NCBI RefSeq assembly: GCF_029541745.1
Contig: NZ_CP089746.1
Coordinates: 1,922,001-1,986,000, forward strand
Source of the DNA: Streptomyces sp. LX-29
Lineage (GTDB): Bacteria > Actinomycetota > Actinomycetes > Streptomycetales > Streptomycetaceae
Direction of reading: 5' to 3'
Length of the DNA: 64,000 nt
A program made the position numbers and the translations under genes. The notes beneath the pieces are model-generated. The model made no database searches, was not told where the DNA came from, and was given only the letters and a program-made list of their open reading frames with translations. Positions 55,756 through 64,000 of this stretch are shown one piece after another; positions within the stretch are counted from its first letter, which is position 1, and each line of letters opens with the position of its first letter.

Positions 55756-56703
55756 ATGGCCCGATCCGACACAGCGCCCCCCGCGCCCTTGTCGTCCCTG
55801 TCCCCGCTCGCCCGTGCCGAGCACTTCGTGTGGCTGACCGCCCGCGTCCTGGAGCAGCACCGGTTCGCGTACCACTTCCTCGGCGCCGCGGCCGACCCGG
55901 TCGAGGCGGCGCTGACCGCCTACGCGCGGGACGACGGCGGCTTCGGACACGCCCTGGAGCCCGATCTGCGCGGCCCGGTGAGCCAGCCGCTGCACGTGGC
56001 ACACGCGCTGCGAGTGCTCGACACGATCGGCCGCTGTGGAGGGCGGCGGGCCGAGCGCATCTGCCGCTACCTGACGGAGATCTCCACCCCGGACGGCGCG
56101 CTGCCCGCGCTCCACCCGTCACTGCGCGGCTACCCGGCGGCGCCCTGGATCCCGGTGGTGGACCATCCGCCCAGCGATCTGCTCGCCACCGGACCGGTGG
56201 TGGGGCTGCTGCACCGTAACGACGTGTGGCACGCCTGGCTCTTCCGGGCCACCGACTTCTGCTGGTCGGCGGTGACCCGCCTGGCGGACGGGGCGAGGAC
56301 GCATCCGTACGAGGTCCAGGCGGCCGTCGCCTTCCTCGACGGGGCGCCGGACCGACCCCGCGCGGAGATCACGGCCGAGCGGCTCGGCCGCAGCGTGCGC
56401 GAGCAGCGGCTGGCGGTGCTCGACCCGGACCGCGCCGAGGAGTACCCGCTCCCCGAGGGGTACGCGCCCGGCGAGCGCCACTTCCCCCATGACTTCGCCC
56501 GCACCCCGGGTTCGCTCGCGCACCGCTGGTTCTCCAGGGGGGAGCTGGAGCGGTCGCTGGATCACCTCGCCGCCGCCCAGCGGGACGACGGCGGCTGGCC
56601 GATCCGCTGGCGCCGCTGGGCGCCGGGTACCGAGCTGGAGTGGCGGCCGATCGTGACCATCGACGCCCTGCTGACGCTGCGCGCCCACGGCCGGTCGTTC
56701 TAG
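55756..56703 (+). CDS. Hypothetical protein, alpha/alpha-toroid-like
   Basis: This 315-residue protein has repeated helical segments of the prenyltransferase/terpene-cyclase toroid type. ALTAYARDDGGFGHALEPDL near residue 55 and LAAAQRDDGGWPIRWRRWAP near residue 275 contain the QxxDGGW/F-type turn that marks such repeats. The catalytic DxDD of terpene cyclases and the zinc ligands of protein prenyltransferases are not seen, so it is probably not either enzyme. No signal peptide. The start is the ATG at 55756; an open frame continues back to 55330 without support. Confidence 0.75.
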   Translation: MARSDTAPPAPLSSLSPLARAEHFVWLTARVLEQHRFAYHFLGAAADPVEAALTAYARDDGGFGHALEPDLRGPVSQPLHVAHALRVLDTIGRCGGRRAERICRYLTEISTPDGALPALHPSLRGYPAAPWIPVVDHPPSDLLATGPVVGLLHRNDVWHAWLFRATDFCWSAVTRLADGARTHPYEVQAAVAFLDGAPDRPRAEITAERLGRSVREQRLAVLDPDRAEEYPLPEGYAPGERHFPHDFARTPGSLAHRWFSRGELERSLDHLAAAQRDDGGWPIRWRRWAPGTELEWRPIVTIDALLTLRAHGRSF

Positions 56704-56946
56704 CGGCCGCACGATCCGTGGCCGCCGGGTGGGCCGCCCGTCCCCTCCGAGCGGCCCGCCCGGCGCGGGCCGCCCCCGCCCCGCCATGGCCCGGCCCGAC
56801 GGCCGTCCCCGGCGGCCGTCGGGCCGGGGCCGAGGAACGACGACACCGGTCACCACCGGACCGTGCCGGGCGCCGCGGCGCCGCCCGCACCGCCTCCGAC
56901 CAGCGGGGACGACCGATTGTCAGTGGCGCGGTGCACGATGGTGGGC

Positions 56947-59900
56947 ATGGCGACGACAGCGCTCGACGGCTTCTCCCCTGCCACCCGCGGGTGGTTCACG
57001 GGAGCGTTCAGGGCGCCCACCGCCGCGCAGGAGGGGGCATGGCGGGCGATCGGGGCCGGCTCGGACGTGCTGGTGGTCGCCCCGACCGGCTCCGGCAAGA
57101 CCCTCGCGGCGTTCCTGGCCGCGCTGGACCAGCTGACCAGCACCCCGCCGCCCGCCGAGGCCAAGCGCCGCTGTCGGGTGCTGTACGTGTCGCCGCTGAA
57201 GGCGCTCGCCGTCGACGTCGAGCGCAATCTGCGCTCCCCGCTCACCGGCATCCGGCAGGAGTCCGTGCGGCTCGGGCTGCCGGAGCCGGAGGTGCGGGTC
57301 GGCATCCGCTCGGGCGACACGCCGCCCGCCGAGCGGCGGGCGATGGCCAGCCGGCCGCCGGACATCCTGATCACCACCCCCGAGTCGCTGTTCCTGATGC
57401 TCACCTCGGCCGCGCGGGACGCGCTGAGCGGGGTGGAGACGGTGATCCTGGACGAGGTGCACGCGGTCGCGGGGACCAAGCGCGGCGCGCATCTGGCGCT
57501 CTCCCTGGAGCGGCTCGACGAGCTGTTGGAGCGCCCGGCCCGCCGGATCGGGCTCTCGGCCACCGTCCGGCCGGTGGACGAGGTGGCGCGCTTTCTGTCC
57601 CCCCGGCGCCGGGTGGAGGTCGTGCAGCCGCCGTCCGGCAAGGAGTTCGACCTGTCCGTGGTGGTGCCCGTGGAGGACCTCGGCGAGCTGGGCGGCTCCC
57701 CGGTCCGGGAGGGAGACACCGGTGAGAAGCCGTCGATCTGGCCGCATGTGGAGGAGCGCATCGCCGACCTGGTCCAGGCCCACCGGTCGACGATCGTCTT
57801 CGCCAACTCCCGCCGCCTCGCCGAGCGGCTCTGCAACCGGCTGAACGAGATCGCGTACGAGCGCGCCACGGGCGAGGCCGCCGCCGAGCACCACGCGCCC
57901 GCGGAGATCATGGCCCAGGCCGGGGCGGCCAAGGGCGCCCCCGCGCTCCTGGCCCGCGCGCACCACGGCTCGGTCTCCAAGGAGCAGCGCGCCCAGGTGG
58001 AGGAGGACCTGAAGGCGGGCCGGCTGCCGGCGGTCGTGGCGACCTCCAGTCTGGAGCTGGGCATCGACATGGGCGCGGTGGACCTGGTGGTGCAGGTCGA
58101 GTCGCCGCCGTCGGTCGCCTCCGGCCTCCAGCGGGTGGGCCGCGCGGGACACCAGGTCGGCGCGGTCTCGACCGGCGTCGTCTTCCCCAAGTACCGCGGC
58201 GACCTGGTGCAGGCCGCGGTCGTCACCGAGCGGATGCGCCAGGGGGCCATCGAGTCGCTGCGGGTGCCCGCCAACCCGTTGGACGTGCTGGCCCAGCAGC
58301 TGGTGGCCATGACCGCGCTGGACAGCTGGGATGTGGACGAGCTGCTGGCCGTGGTGCGCCGCGCGGCGCCGTTCGCCTCCCTGCCCGAGTCCGCCTTCAC
58401 GGCCGTGCTCGACATGCTCGCCGGCCGCTACCCCTCCGACGCCTTCGCGGAGCTCCGGCCGCGCCTGGTCTGGGACCGCGTCGCCAACACGGTCACCGGG
58501 CGGCCCGGCGTCCAGCGGCTGGCGGTCACCTCGGGCGGCACCATCCCGGACCGCGGGCTGTTCGGCGTCTTCCTGGCGGGCGCCGACCCCAAGAAGGGCG
58601 GCGGCCGCGTCGGCGAGCTGGACGAGGAGATGGTCTACGAGTCGCGGGTGGGCGATGTGTTCACCCTCGGCACCACCTCCTGGCGGATCGAGGACATCAC
58701 CCGCGACAGGGTGCTGGTCTCCCCCGCCCCCGGCGTCCCGGGCCGGCTGCCGTTCTGGAAGGGCGACCAGCTGGGCCGGCCGCTGGAGCTGGGGCGCGCG
58801 CTGGGCGCGTTCCTGCGCGAGGTCGGCGGCCTGTCGCCCGAGGCCGCGCGCGAGCGGCTGCTGGCCGCCGGGCTCGACGCCTGGGCCGCCGACAACGTCA
58901 CGGCCTACCTGGACGAGCAGCGCCGCGCCTGCGGCCACGTCCCGGACGACCGCACGATCGTGGTGGAGCGGTTCCGGGACGAGCTGGGCGACTGGCGGGT
59001 CGTCGTCCACTCCCCCTTCGGCGCCCAGGTGCACGCCCCCTGGGCGCTGGCGCTGGGCGCCCGCCTGGCCGAGCGGTACGGGATGGACGCCCAGGTCATG
59101 CACGCCGACGACGGGATCGTGCTGCGGCTGCCCGACGCCGATCTGATGGGGCTGGACCTGCTCGACGCCGACCCCGCCGCGCGGGGCGTGGAGTACGACA
59201 GCGAGCAGTCCCCGGTGGGCGCCGCCGACGTCGTCTTCGACCGCGGCGAGGTCGACCAGATCGTGACCGACCAGGTCGGCGGCTCGGCGCTGTTCGCGGC
59301 CCGCTTCCGCGAGTGCGCCGCCCGCGCGCTGCTGCTGCCGCGCCGCAACCCGGCCCGGCGCACCCCGCTGTGGCAGCAGCGGCAGCGCTCCGCGCAGTTG
59401 CTCCAGGTGGCCAGCGAGTTCGGCTCCTTCCCCATCGTCCTGGAGGCCGTCCGCGAGTGCCTCCAGGACGTCTTCGACGTGCCCGGCCTCACCGAGCTGA
59501 TGGGCGACATCGAGTCCCGCCGGGTCCGGCTGGTCGAGGTGACCACCCCCGAGCCCTCGCCCTTCGCGCGGTCTCTGCTCTTCGGCTACGTGGCCCAGTT
59601 CCTCTACGAGGGCGACTCCCCGCTGGCCGAGCGGCGCGCCGCGGCCCTCTCCCTGGACTCCCGGCTCCTCGCCGAGCTGCTGGGCCAGGCCGAGCTGCGC
59701 GAGCTGCTGGACGCCGAGGTGCTGACCGAGCTGGAGCGCGAGCTGCAGTGGCTGACGGAGGACCGGCGCGCCAAGGACCCCGAGACCGTCGCCGACCTGC
59801 TGCGGCTGCTGGGGCCGCTGACCGACGCGGAGCTGGCCGAGCGCGGCGCCGAGCCGGAGTGGGTGCGGGAGCTGGCGGCCGCCCGGCGCGCGATCCGGGT

Positions 59901-61803
59901 GCGCGTCGCCGGGGCGGACCACTGGGCGGCGGTCGAGGACGCCGGCCGGCTCCGGGACGCCCTGGGCACCGCGCTGCCGGTGGGCGTCCCCGAGGCGTTC
60001 ACCGAGCCGGTGAAGGACCCGCTCGGCGATCTGCTGGCCCGCTACGCCCGCACCCACGGCCCCTTCACCTCCGCCGCGGCCGCCGCCCGCTTCGGCCTGG
60101 GCACGGCCGTGACCGAGGGCGCGCTGCACCGGCTCGCCGCCGCCGGCCGCGTCGTCCAAGGCGAGTTCCATCCCGCCGGGATGGACCAGGAATGGTGCGA
60201 CGCCGCCGTGCTGCGCAGGCTGCGCCGCCGCTCGCTGGCCGCGCTCCGCGAGGAGCTGGAGCCGGTGCCGCCCGCGGCACTGGCCGCCTTCCTCCCCCAG
60301 TGGCAGCACGTCGGTTCGCTGCCGGCCGGACGACAGCGCGGCGGAAGCCACAGCCTGCGCGGCATCGACGGCCTCGTGCGCGCCATCGAGCAGTTGCAGG
60401 GCGCGCCGGTCCCCGCCTCCGCCCTGGAGAAGCTCGTCCTGCCGTCCCGCGTCGTCGACTACTCCCCCACGATGCTCGACGAGCTCACCGCCACCGGAGA
60501 GGTCCTCTGGGCCGGGTCCGGAGCGCTGCCCGGCAAGGACGGCTGGGTCTGCCTCCACCTCGCCGAGGCGGCGCCGCTGCTGCTGCACGCCCCACACCCG
60601 CTGGAGATCGGCCCGCTGCACCAAGCCGTGCTCGACGCCCTCTCCGGGGGCTACGGCCTGTTCTTCCGCCAGATCGCCGACCAGGTCCGCGCCGCCCACC
60701 CGGACTGCGGCGATCCGCAGCTCGCCGAGGTGGTGTGGGAGCTGGCCTGGTCCGGGCGGCTCACCAACGACACCCTCGCCCCGCTGCGCGCCCTGCTGGG
60801 TTCCGGCCGCACCGCCGGGGCCACCGCCCATCGCGCCAAGCGCGCCGTCCCGCGCGGTCGCTACGGCGGGCTCACCGGTCGTACCGGTCGCCCCACCGCG
60901 TCCCGCGGCGGGCCGCCGACGGTGGCGGGCCGCTGGTCCCTGCTGCCCACGCGGGAGCCGGAGACCACCCACCGCGCCCACGCCCTGGCCCGCGCGCTGC
61001 TGGACCGGCACGGCGTGGTGACCCGCGGCGCGGTCGCGGCCGAGGGCGTCGAGGGCGGCTTCGCCGCCGCCTACCGGGTGCTGGCCGCCTTCGAGGAGAG
61101 CGGACAGGCGCGGCGCGGCTATGTGGTCGAAGGGTTGGGGGCGGCCCAGTTCGCGATGGACGGCGCGGTGGACCGGCTGCGCGCGGTGAGTGTCGCCCGC
61201 GAGCGCGCGAGCGCCCCGAGCGCCACCCCCGGCGGCTACGACGTCATGGGCTCCGTCCCGGCCATCGGCTACGACGTCCCAGGTCAGGCGCTCGACGGTG
61301 ACGGCACCCCCGGCTTCGGCGGATCGGCCCCCGTCGACGCCTTCGGCGGGCCGGCCCCGTCGAAGGCCGGGCGAAACGGCGCCCCGGCGAGCCCGGCGGC
61401 CGGCGGCCGCACGGTGGTGCTCGCCGCGGCCGATCCGGCCAACGCCTACGGTGCCGCCCTGCCCTGGCCGGAGCCGCCCTCCGACGCCGGGCACAAGCCG
61501 GGCCGCAAGGCCGGATCGCTGGTCGTGCTGGTCGACGGCGAGCTCACCCTGTATGTGGAGCGCGGCGGCAAGACGCTGCTCGCCTGGCCCCTCGGCCCGG
61601 CGGAGGCGGCCTCCCCCTTCGACGACGGCCGGCTCCATGCCGCGATCGACGCCCTGGCCCACGCCGCCCGCGCGGGCGCCCTCGGCACGGTCACCGTCGA
61701 ACGCATCAACGGCACCCCGGCGCTCTCCTCCCCGTTCGGCCCGATCCTGGAATCCGCCGGCTTCCACGCCACGCCACGCGGCCTGCGCATACGCGAGGGG
61801 TAG
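56947..61803 (+). CDS. lhr: ATP-dependent helicase Lhr
   Basis: This is a very large superfamily 2 3'-5' helicase (1618 residues) of the Lhr type, with roles in DNA repair and RNA-DNA hybrid unwinding. Walker A VVAPTGSGKTLAAFLAALD is near residue 43, DEVH is in VILDEVHAVAGTKRGAH, motif III is LSATVRPVDE, and the second domain shows AHHGSVSKEQR, SLELGIDMG and QRVGRAGHQVG. A winged-helix and Lhr core domain follow, and the C-terminal half (the Lhr-CTD) reaches the end, with a Gly/Pro-rich break near residues 1430-1500. The ATG at 56947 (MATTALDGFSP) is chosen from family starts; an ATG at 56938 is possible. Confidence 0.94.
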   Translation: MATTALDGFSPATRGWFTGAFRAPTAAQEGAWRAIGAGSDVLVVAPTGSGKTLAAFLAALDQLTSTPPPAEAKRRCRVLYVSPLKALAVDVERNLRSPLTGIRQESVRLGLPEPEVRVGIRSGDTPPAERRAMASRPPDILITTPESLFLMLTSAARDALSGVETVILDEVHAVAGTKRGAHLALSLERLDELLERPARRIGLSATVRPVDEVARFLSPRRRVEVVQPPSGKEFDLSVVVPVEDLGELGGSPVREGDTGEKPSIWPHVEERIADLVQAHRSTIVFANSRRLAERLCNRLNEIAYERATGEAAAEHHAPAEIMAQAGAAKGAPALLARAHHGSVSKEQRAQVEEDLKAGRLPAVVATSSLELGIDMGAVDLVVQVESPPSVASGLQRVGRAGHQVGAVSTGVVFPKYRGDLVQAAVVTERMRQGAIESLRVPANPLDVLAQQLVAMTALDSWDVDELLAVVRRAAPFASLPESAFTAVLDMLAGRYPSDAFAELRPRLVWDRVANTVTGRPGVQRLAVTSGGTIPDRGLFGVFLAGADPKKGGGRVGELDEEMVYESRVGDVFTLGTTSWRIEDITRDRVLVSPAPGVPGRLPFWKGDQLGRPLELGRALGAFLREVGGLSPEAARERLLAAGLDAWAADNVTAYLDEQRRACGHVPDDRTIVVERFRDELGDWRVVVHSPFGAQVHAPWALALGARLAERYGMDAQVMHADDGIVLRLPDADLMGLDLLDADPAARGVEYDSEQSPVGAADVVFDRGEVDQIVTDQVGGSALFAARFRECAARALLLPRRNPARRTPLWQQRQRSAQLLQVASEFGSFPIVLEAVRECLQDVFDVPGLTELMGDIESRRVRLVEVTTPEPSPFARSLLFGYVAQFLYEGDSPLAERRAAALSLDSRLLAELLGQAELRELLDAEVLTELERELQWLTEDRRAKDPETVADLLRLLGPLTDAELAERGAEPEWVRELAAARRAIRVRVAGADHWAAVEDAGRLRDALGTALPVGVPEAFTEPVKDPLGDLLARYARTHGPFTSAAAAARFGLGTAVTEGALHRLAAAGRVVQGEFHPAGMDQEWCDAAVLRRLRRRSLAALREELEPVPPAALAAFLPQWQHVGSLPAGRQRGGSHSLRGIDGLVRAIEQLQGAPVPASALEKLVLPSRVVDYSPTMLDELTATGEVLWAGSGALPGKDGWVCLHLAEAAPLLLHAPHPLEIGPLHQAVLDALSGGYGLFFRQIADQVRAAHPDCGDPQLAEVVWELAWSGRLTNDTLAPLRALLGSGRTAGATAHRAKRAVPRGRYGGLTGRTGRPTASRGGPPTVAGRWSLLPTREPETTHRAHALARALLDRHGVVTRGAVAAEGVEGGFAAAYRVLAAFEESGQARRGYVVEGLGAAQFAMDGAVDRLRAVSVARERASAPSATPGGYDVMGSVPAIGYDVPGQALDGDGTPGFGGSAPVDAFGGPAPSKAGRNGAPASPAAGGRTVVLAAADPANAYGAALPWPEPPSDAGHKPGRKAGSLVVLVDGELTLYVERGGKTLLAWPLGPAEAASPFDDGRLHAAIDALAHAARAGALGTVTVERINGTPALSSPFGPILESAGFHATPRGLRIREG

Positions 61804-62163
61804 CCGGCCGTCCCCGCCCCGGCCGCCCACCGCCCACCATCGGCCGTCGCCCGCATGCGACATGTGCGACCCGAGCACGTGGCGCATCCGCGTGTCCGGA
61901 TCCGCGCAGGGGTCGCAGGGGGCGCACGCCCGGCAGCCCCTGGGCGGTGCGCGGACGCGGACGCGGCCGCACTCCCCCGGCGGACGGCACTCCTGGGACA
62001 CCACCGCGCCCCGCCCGCCGACTCCCGTGCGCCCCGTGCGACGGGCGCGCCCCGCGCCGCCCCCACCGGGTGCGCCCAGCCCCCACGACCGCACAGGCCC
62101 GGAGGGGCCGAGGCCCGAGTCGGTCGGGGGCCCGGAGCGGGTGGGCGGCTGCATCATGGCGGT
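61804..62163. other. Region between lhr and the Nei-type glycosylase
   Basis: These 360 bases contain no supported gene. The glycosylase frame stays open back to 61855 but that part is Arg/Ala-rich and lacks the conserved MPEGDT start. I see no strong hairpin. Confidence 0.5.
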
Positions 62164-63012
62164 ATGCCTGAGGGAGACACCGTCTGGTGGACGGCGCGGC
62201 GGCTGCATGAGGGGCTGGCCGGGCAGCGGCTGGTGCGGTGCGATCTGCGGGTACCGCGGTTGGCGACGGTGGACCTCACGGGTCGCGAAGTGATCGAGGC
62301 GGTGTCACGGGGCAAGCATCTGCTGACCCGGGTCGAGGGCGGGCTGACGCTCCACTCCCATCTGCGGATGGACGGCGCCTGGCGGGTCTACGCCCCCGGC
62401 GAGCGTTGGACCGGCGGGCCGGGGCATCAGATCCGGGCGATCCTCGGCACCGCGGGCGGCACTGCCGTCGGCTATCGGCTGCCTGTGCTCGAACTGCTCC
62501 GCACCGCGGACGAGGACCAGGCCGTCGGCCATCTCGGGCCCGACCTCCTCGGCCCCGGCTGGTCCCCGGAGGAGGCGTTGCGGCGGCTACTCGCCGAGCC
62601 GGGCAGGCCGGTCGGCGAAGCCCTGCTCGACCAGCGCAATCTCGCCGGGATCGGCAACGTCTACAAGTCCGAGCTGTGTTTCATGGCGGGCGTCTCCCCC
62701 TGGACCCCGGTCGCCGACGTGCCTCGGCTCGAGCGGATGGTGGCGCTCGCCAAACGGCTGCTGGAGGCCAACAAGGACCGCCCCGCCCGCGTCACCACGG
62801 CCGATCCGCGCCCCGACCACCGGCTTTGGGTCTACGGCCGAGTGGGCCGTCCCTGCGTGCGCTGCGGCACCCCCGTGCGCGGTGCCGACGTCGCCGGCGC
62901 CCCCGGCAGCGGCGACGACGGCCAGAGCAGGGTCGGCGCCGGTCGTGACAGCGCACGCGTCACCTACTGGTGCCCGCGCTGTCAGCCGGGACCCGCCCCC
63001 ACCCAGGCGTGA
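62164..63012 (+). CDS. Fpg/Nei family DNA glycosylase
   Basis: It removes oxidised bases and cuts the DNA strand by beta/delta elimination. The 282-residue protein starts MPEGDTVWW: after Met removal the catalytic Pro2-Glu3 pair is exposed, and PEGD rather than PELPE places it with the Nei type. The H2TH region has QRNLAGIGNVYKSE near residue 160. The zinc finger is CVRCGTPV with YWCPRCQ at the C-terminus, interrupted by a Gly-rich loop. The ATG at 62164 is fixed by the motif. It is downstream of lhr in the same direction. Confidence 0.95.
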   Translation: MPEGDTVWWTARRLHEGLAGQRLVRCDLRVPRLATVDLTGREVIEAVSRGKHLLTRVEGGLTLHSHLRMDGAWRVYAPGERWTGGPGHQIRAILGTAGGTAVGYRLPVLELLRTADEDQAVGHLGPDLLGPGWSPEEALRRLLAEPGRPVGEALLDQRNLAGIGNVYKSELCFMAGVSPWTPVADVPRLERMVALAKRLLEANKDRPARVTTADPRPDHRLWVYGRVGRPCVRCGTPVRGADVAGAPGSGDDGQSRVGAGRDSARVTYWCPRCQPGPAPTQA

Positions 63013-63097
63013 CCCCTGCCGGGGTAGCGCCCCCCGGTCGCTCGGTCCGGTCCCGTACGTCAGCGCCCCCGATCGCTCAGTGGTCCGGCCTCGTACG

Positions 63098-63784
63098 TCA
63101 GCGCCCCCGACCACCCAGAGATCCGGTCCCCTTCCCGCGCCCGCAATCCTTCCCCCGCCCGCACTCCCTTCCGTGGCCGCACTCCTTCGCGCAACCGCAC
63201 CCCTTCGCACCACCACGCGAGCCCGTGCCCAAGCGGCGGAACCCCATGCCGCGGCGGCGGCCGGTGCCTCCTCGGGTTCCCTGGGCACAGCCGCACTCCC
63301 CCGCGCAGCCGGCGCAGCCGCACGGCCCCGGGCACCCGCCGCAGCCGCACCTCCGTGCGCGGCCGCACGCGCCCGCCCCGACGGCACAGCCGCACCGGGC
63401 CGCCTGGCCGCCGCCTCCGCGCGCCCCGTGCGCTCCATGCGCCCCGCACGGACCACTACTCGCACCACACCCCTCCGCCGTCCCGTCGCAGCGCCACTCG
63501 TCCGCGCCCGGGAGGCCCAGGCGGCGCAGCAGCCAGCCCCAGAGCCGGTGGCGGCGGACGGCCCGGGCTCCGGCGGCGGATCCCGGGACGCAGTGGACAG
63601 GCAGCAGGCTCAAGCCCCAGCCGCCGGCCACCACGGCGCCCTCCACCGGACCGGCGCGGCCGGGCTGGAGGGCCAGCCGGAGCGCCGCCCAGCACCACAG
63701 GCACCAGATCCCCACGAGAAGGCTCGCGCAGGCCCACCGGGCCGCCCGGCGGAAGCGGCGGCCGGCCGTTCCGATGGGTGCCAT
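63098..63784 (-). CDS. Hypothetical membrane protein with Cys-rich tail
   Basis: The ATG at 63784 has an excellent ribosome site, GAAGGAGG at six bases, so a gene starts here. The first 60 residues give two membrane spans (AARWACASLLVGIWCLWCWA and GAVVAGGWGLSLLPVHCVPG). After WLLRRLGLPGADEWRC the remaining 130 residues are Gly/Cys/Arg-rich with many CGC, CG-x-x-CG and KxCGRGK units, about 25 cysteines in all. Such a tail could bind metal. The alternative is that the true protein ends earlier and a frameshift lets the frame run on through repetitive DNA. No family is recognised. Confidence 0.6.
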   Translation of the reverse strand: MAPIGTAGRRFRRAARWACASLLVGIWCLWCWAALRLALQPGRAGPVEGAVVAGGWGLSLLPVHCVPGSAAGARAVRRHRLWGWLLRRLGLPGADEWRCDGTAEGCGASSGPCGAHGAHGARGGGGQAARCGCAVGAGACGRARRCGCGGCPGPCGCAGCAGECGCAQGTRGGTGRRRGMGFRRLGTGSRGGAKGCGCAKECGHGRECGRGKDCGRGKGTGSLGGRGR

Positions 63785-64000
63785 GGCTGCCTCCTTCGGC
63801 CGACGCGGACTCGGGCAGACGCTAGACGCCGGTTCGCTCGGGCCGGGAGAGCGCACAAGGGGCGCGGCGGGGCGGCGATTACCGGGGCGCGTCGGACCTC
63901 CGCGCTCTCCACAGTCTGCCCAGCGTCGGCCCACCCCGCATGTCGGCCCGCCCGCGTCCAGACTGGGACGGACGACCGCCTCTGACACCCCCGGCCGCCC

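Noticed and set aside
56920..62208. 1762-residue open frame on the minus strand across lhr
   Set aside because: It is the antisense shadow of lhr caused by extreme third-position GC. It has no family motif, and the sense strand carries all helicase motifs.

Overview
The window is high-GC actinobacterial chromosome, almost certainly Streptomyces. The evidence is very strong G/C bias at third codon positions, frequent GTG and TTG starts, low-complexity Ala/Pro/Gly extensions, and a gene order (recQ, rnhB, nrdJ-nrdR, lexA, dinG, NIS-siderophore genes, hflX, rshA, dapF, miaA, miaB, gluABCD, recX-recA, lhr) that from memory matches the S. coelicolor core region running from roughly lexA to recA. 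I see no rRNA, tRNA, CRISPR array, insertion sequence or prophage.

Layout. 1-9.4 kb: the 3' part of a RecQ-type helicase with a phosphoribosyltransferase-like tail, two hypothetical proteins, RNase HII, an ADP-ribosylglycohydrolase, a histidine phosphatase, an ABC-F protein divergent from a TetR regulator (two inverted-repeat operators between them), and a YdbC-like protein. 9.4-17.1 kb: the nrdR-nrdJ operon (class II ribonucleotide reductase and its repressor, with a NrdR box pair) divergent from lexA (with a LexA box over its promoter), then dinG. 17.1-25 kb: a rhizobactin-like siderophore operon on the minus strand (aminotransferase, NIS synthetase, GNAT acyltransferase, second NIS synthetase) that lacks the decarboxylase and hydroxylase normally found with these genes. 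25-41 kb: a secreted trypsin-like protease, HflX, a secreted M1 aminopeptidase, the RelA/SpoT homologue RshA, DapF, a membrane protein with 3'-end tandem repeats, MiaA, two small charged proteins, an extradiol-dioxygenase-like protein, and MiaB. 40-47 kb: a TAXI solute-binding protein, a two-component system, and the gluABCD glutamate ABC importer. 47-51 kb: an FAD monooxygenase, then a cysteine-containing leader peptide ahead of cysteine dioxygenase and a rhodanese. 51-64 kb: recX-recA (with a LexA-type box), a PerM/AI-2E family membrane protein, DUF3046, a toroid-repeat hypothetical protein, the large helicase Lhr, a Nei-type glycosylase, and a membrane protein with a cysteine-rich tail.

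Functionally the window is rich in DNA repair and nucleotide supply: LexA, RecA, RecX, RecQ, DinG, Lhr, Nei, RNase HII, NrdJ and NrdR. LexA boxes are visible at lexA itself and at recA. MiaA and MiaB act in sequence on tRNA A37. The least ordinary parts are the siderophore operon with repeat-laden synthetases, the cysteine leader peptide, the TetR/ABC-F operators, the cysteine-rich tail protein at the right edge, and several intergenic tandem repeats.
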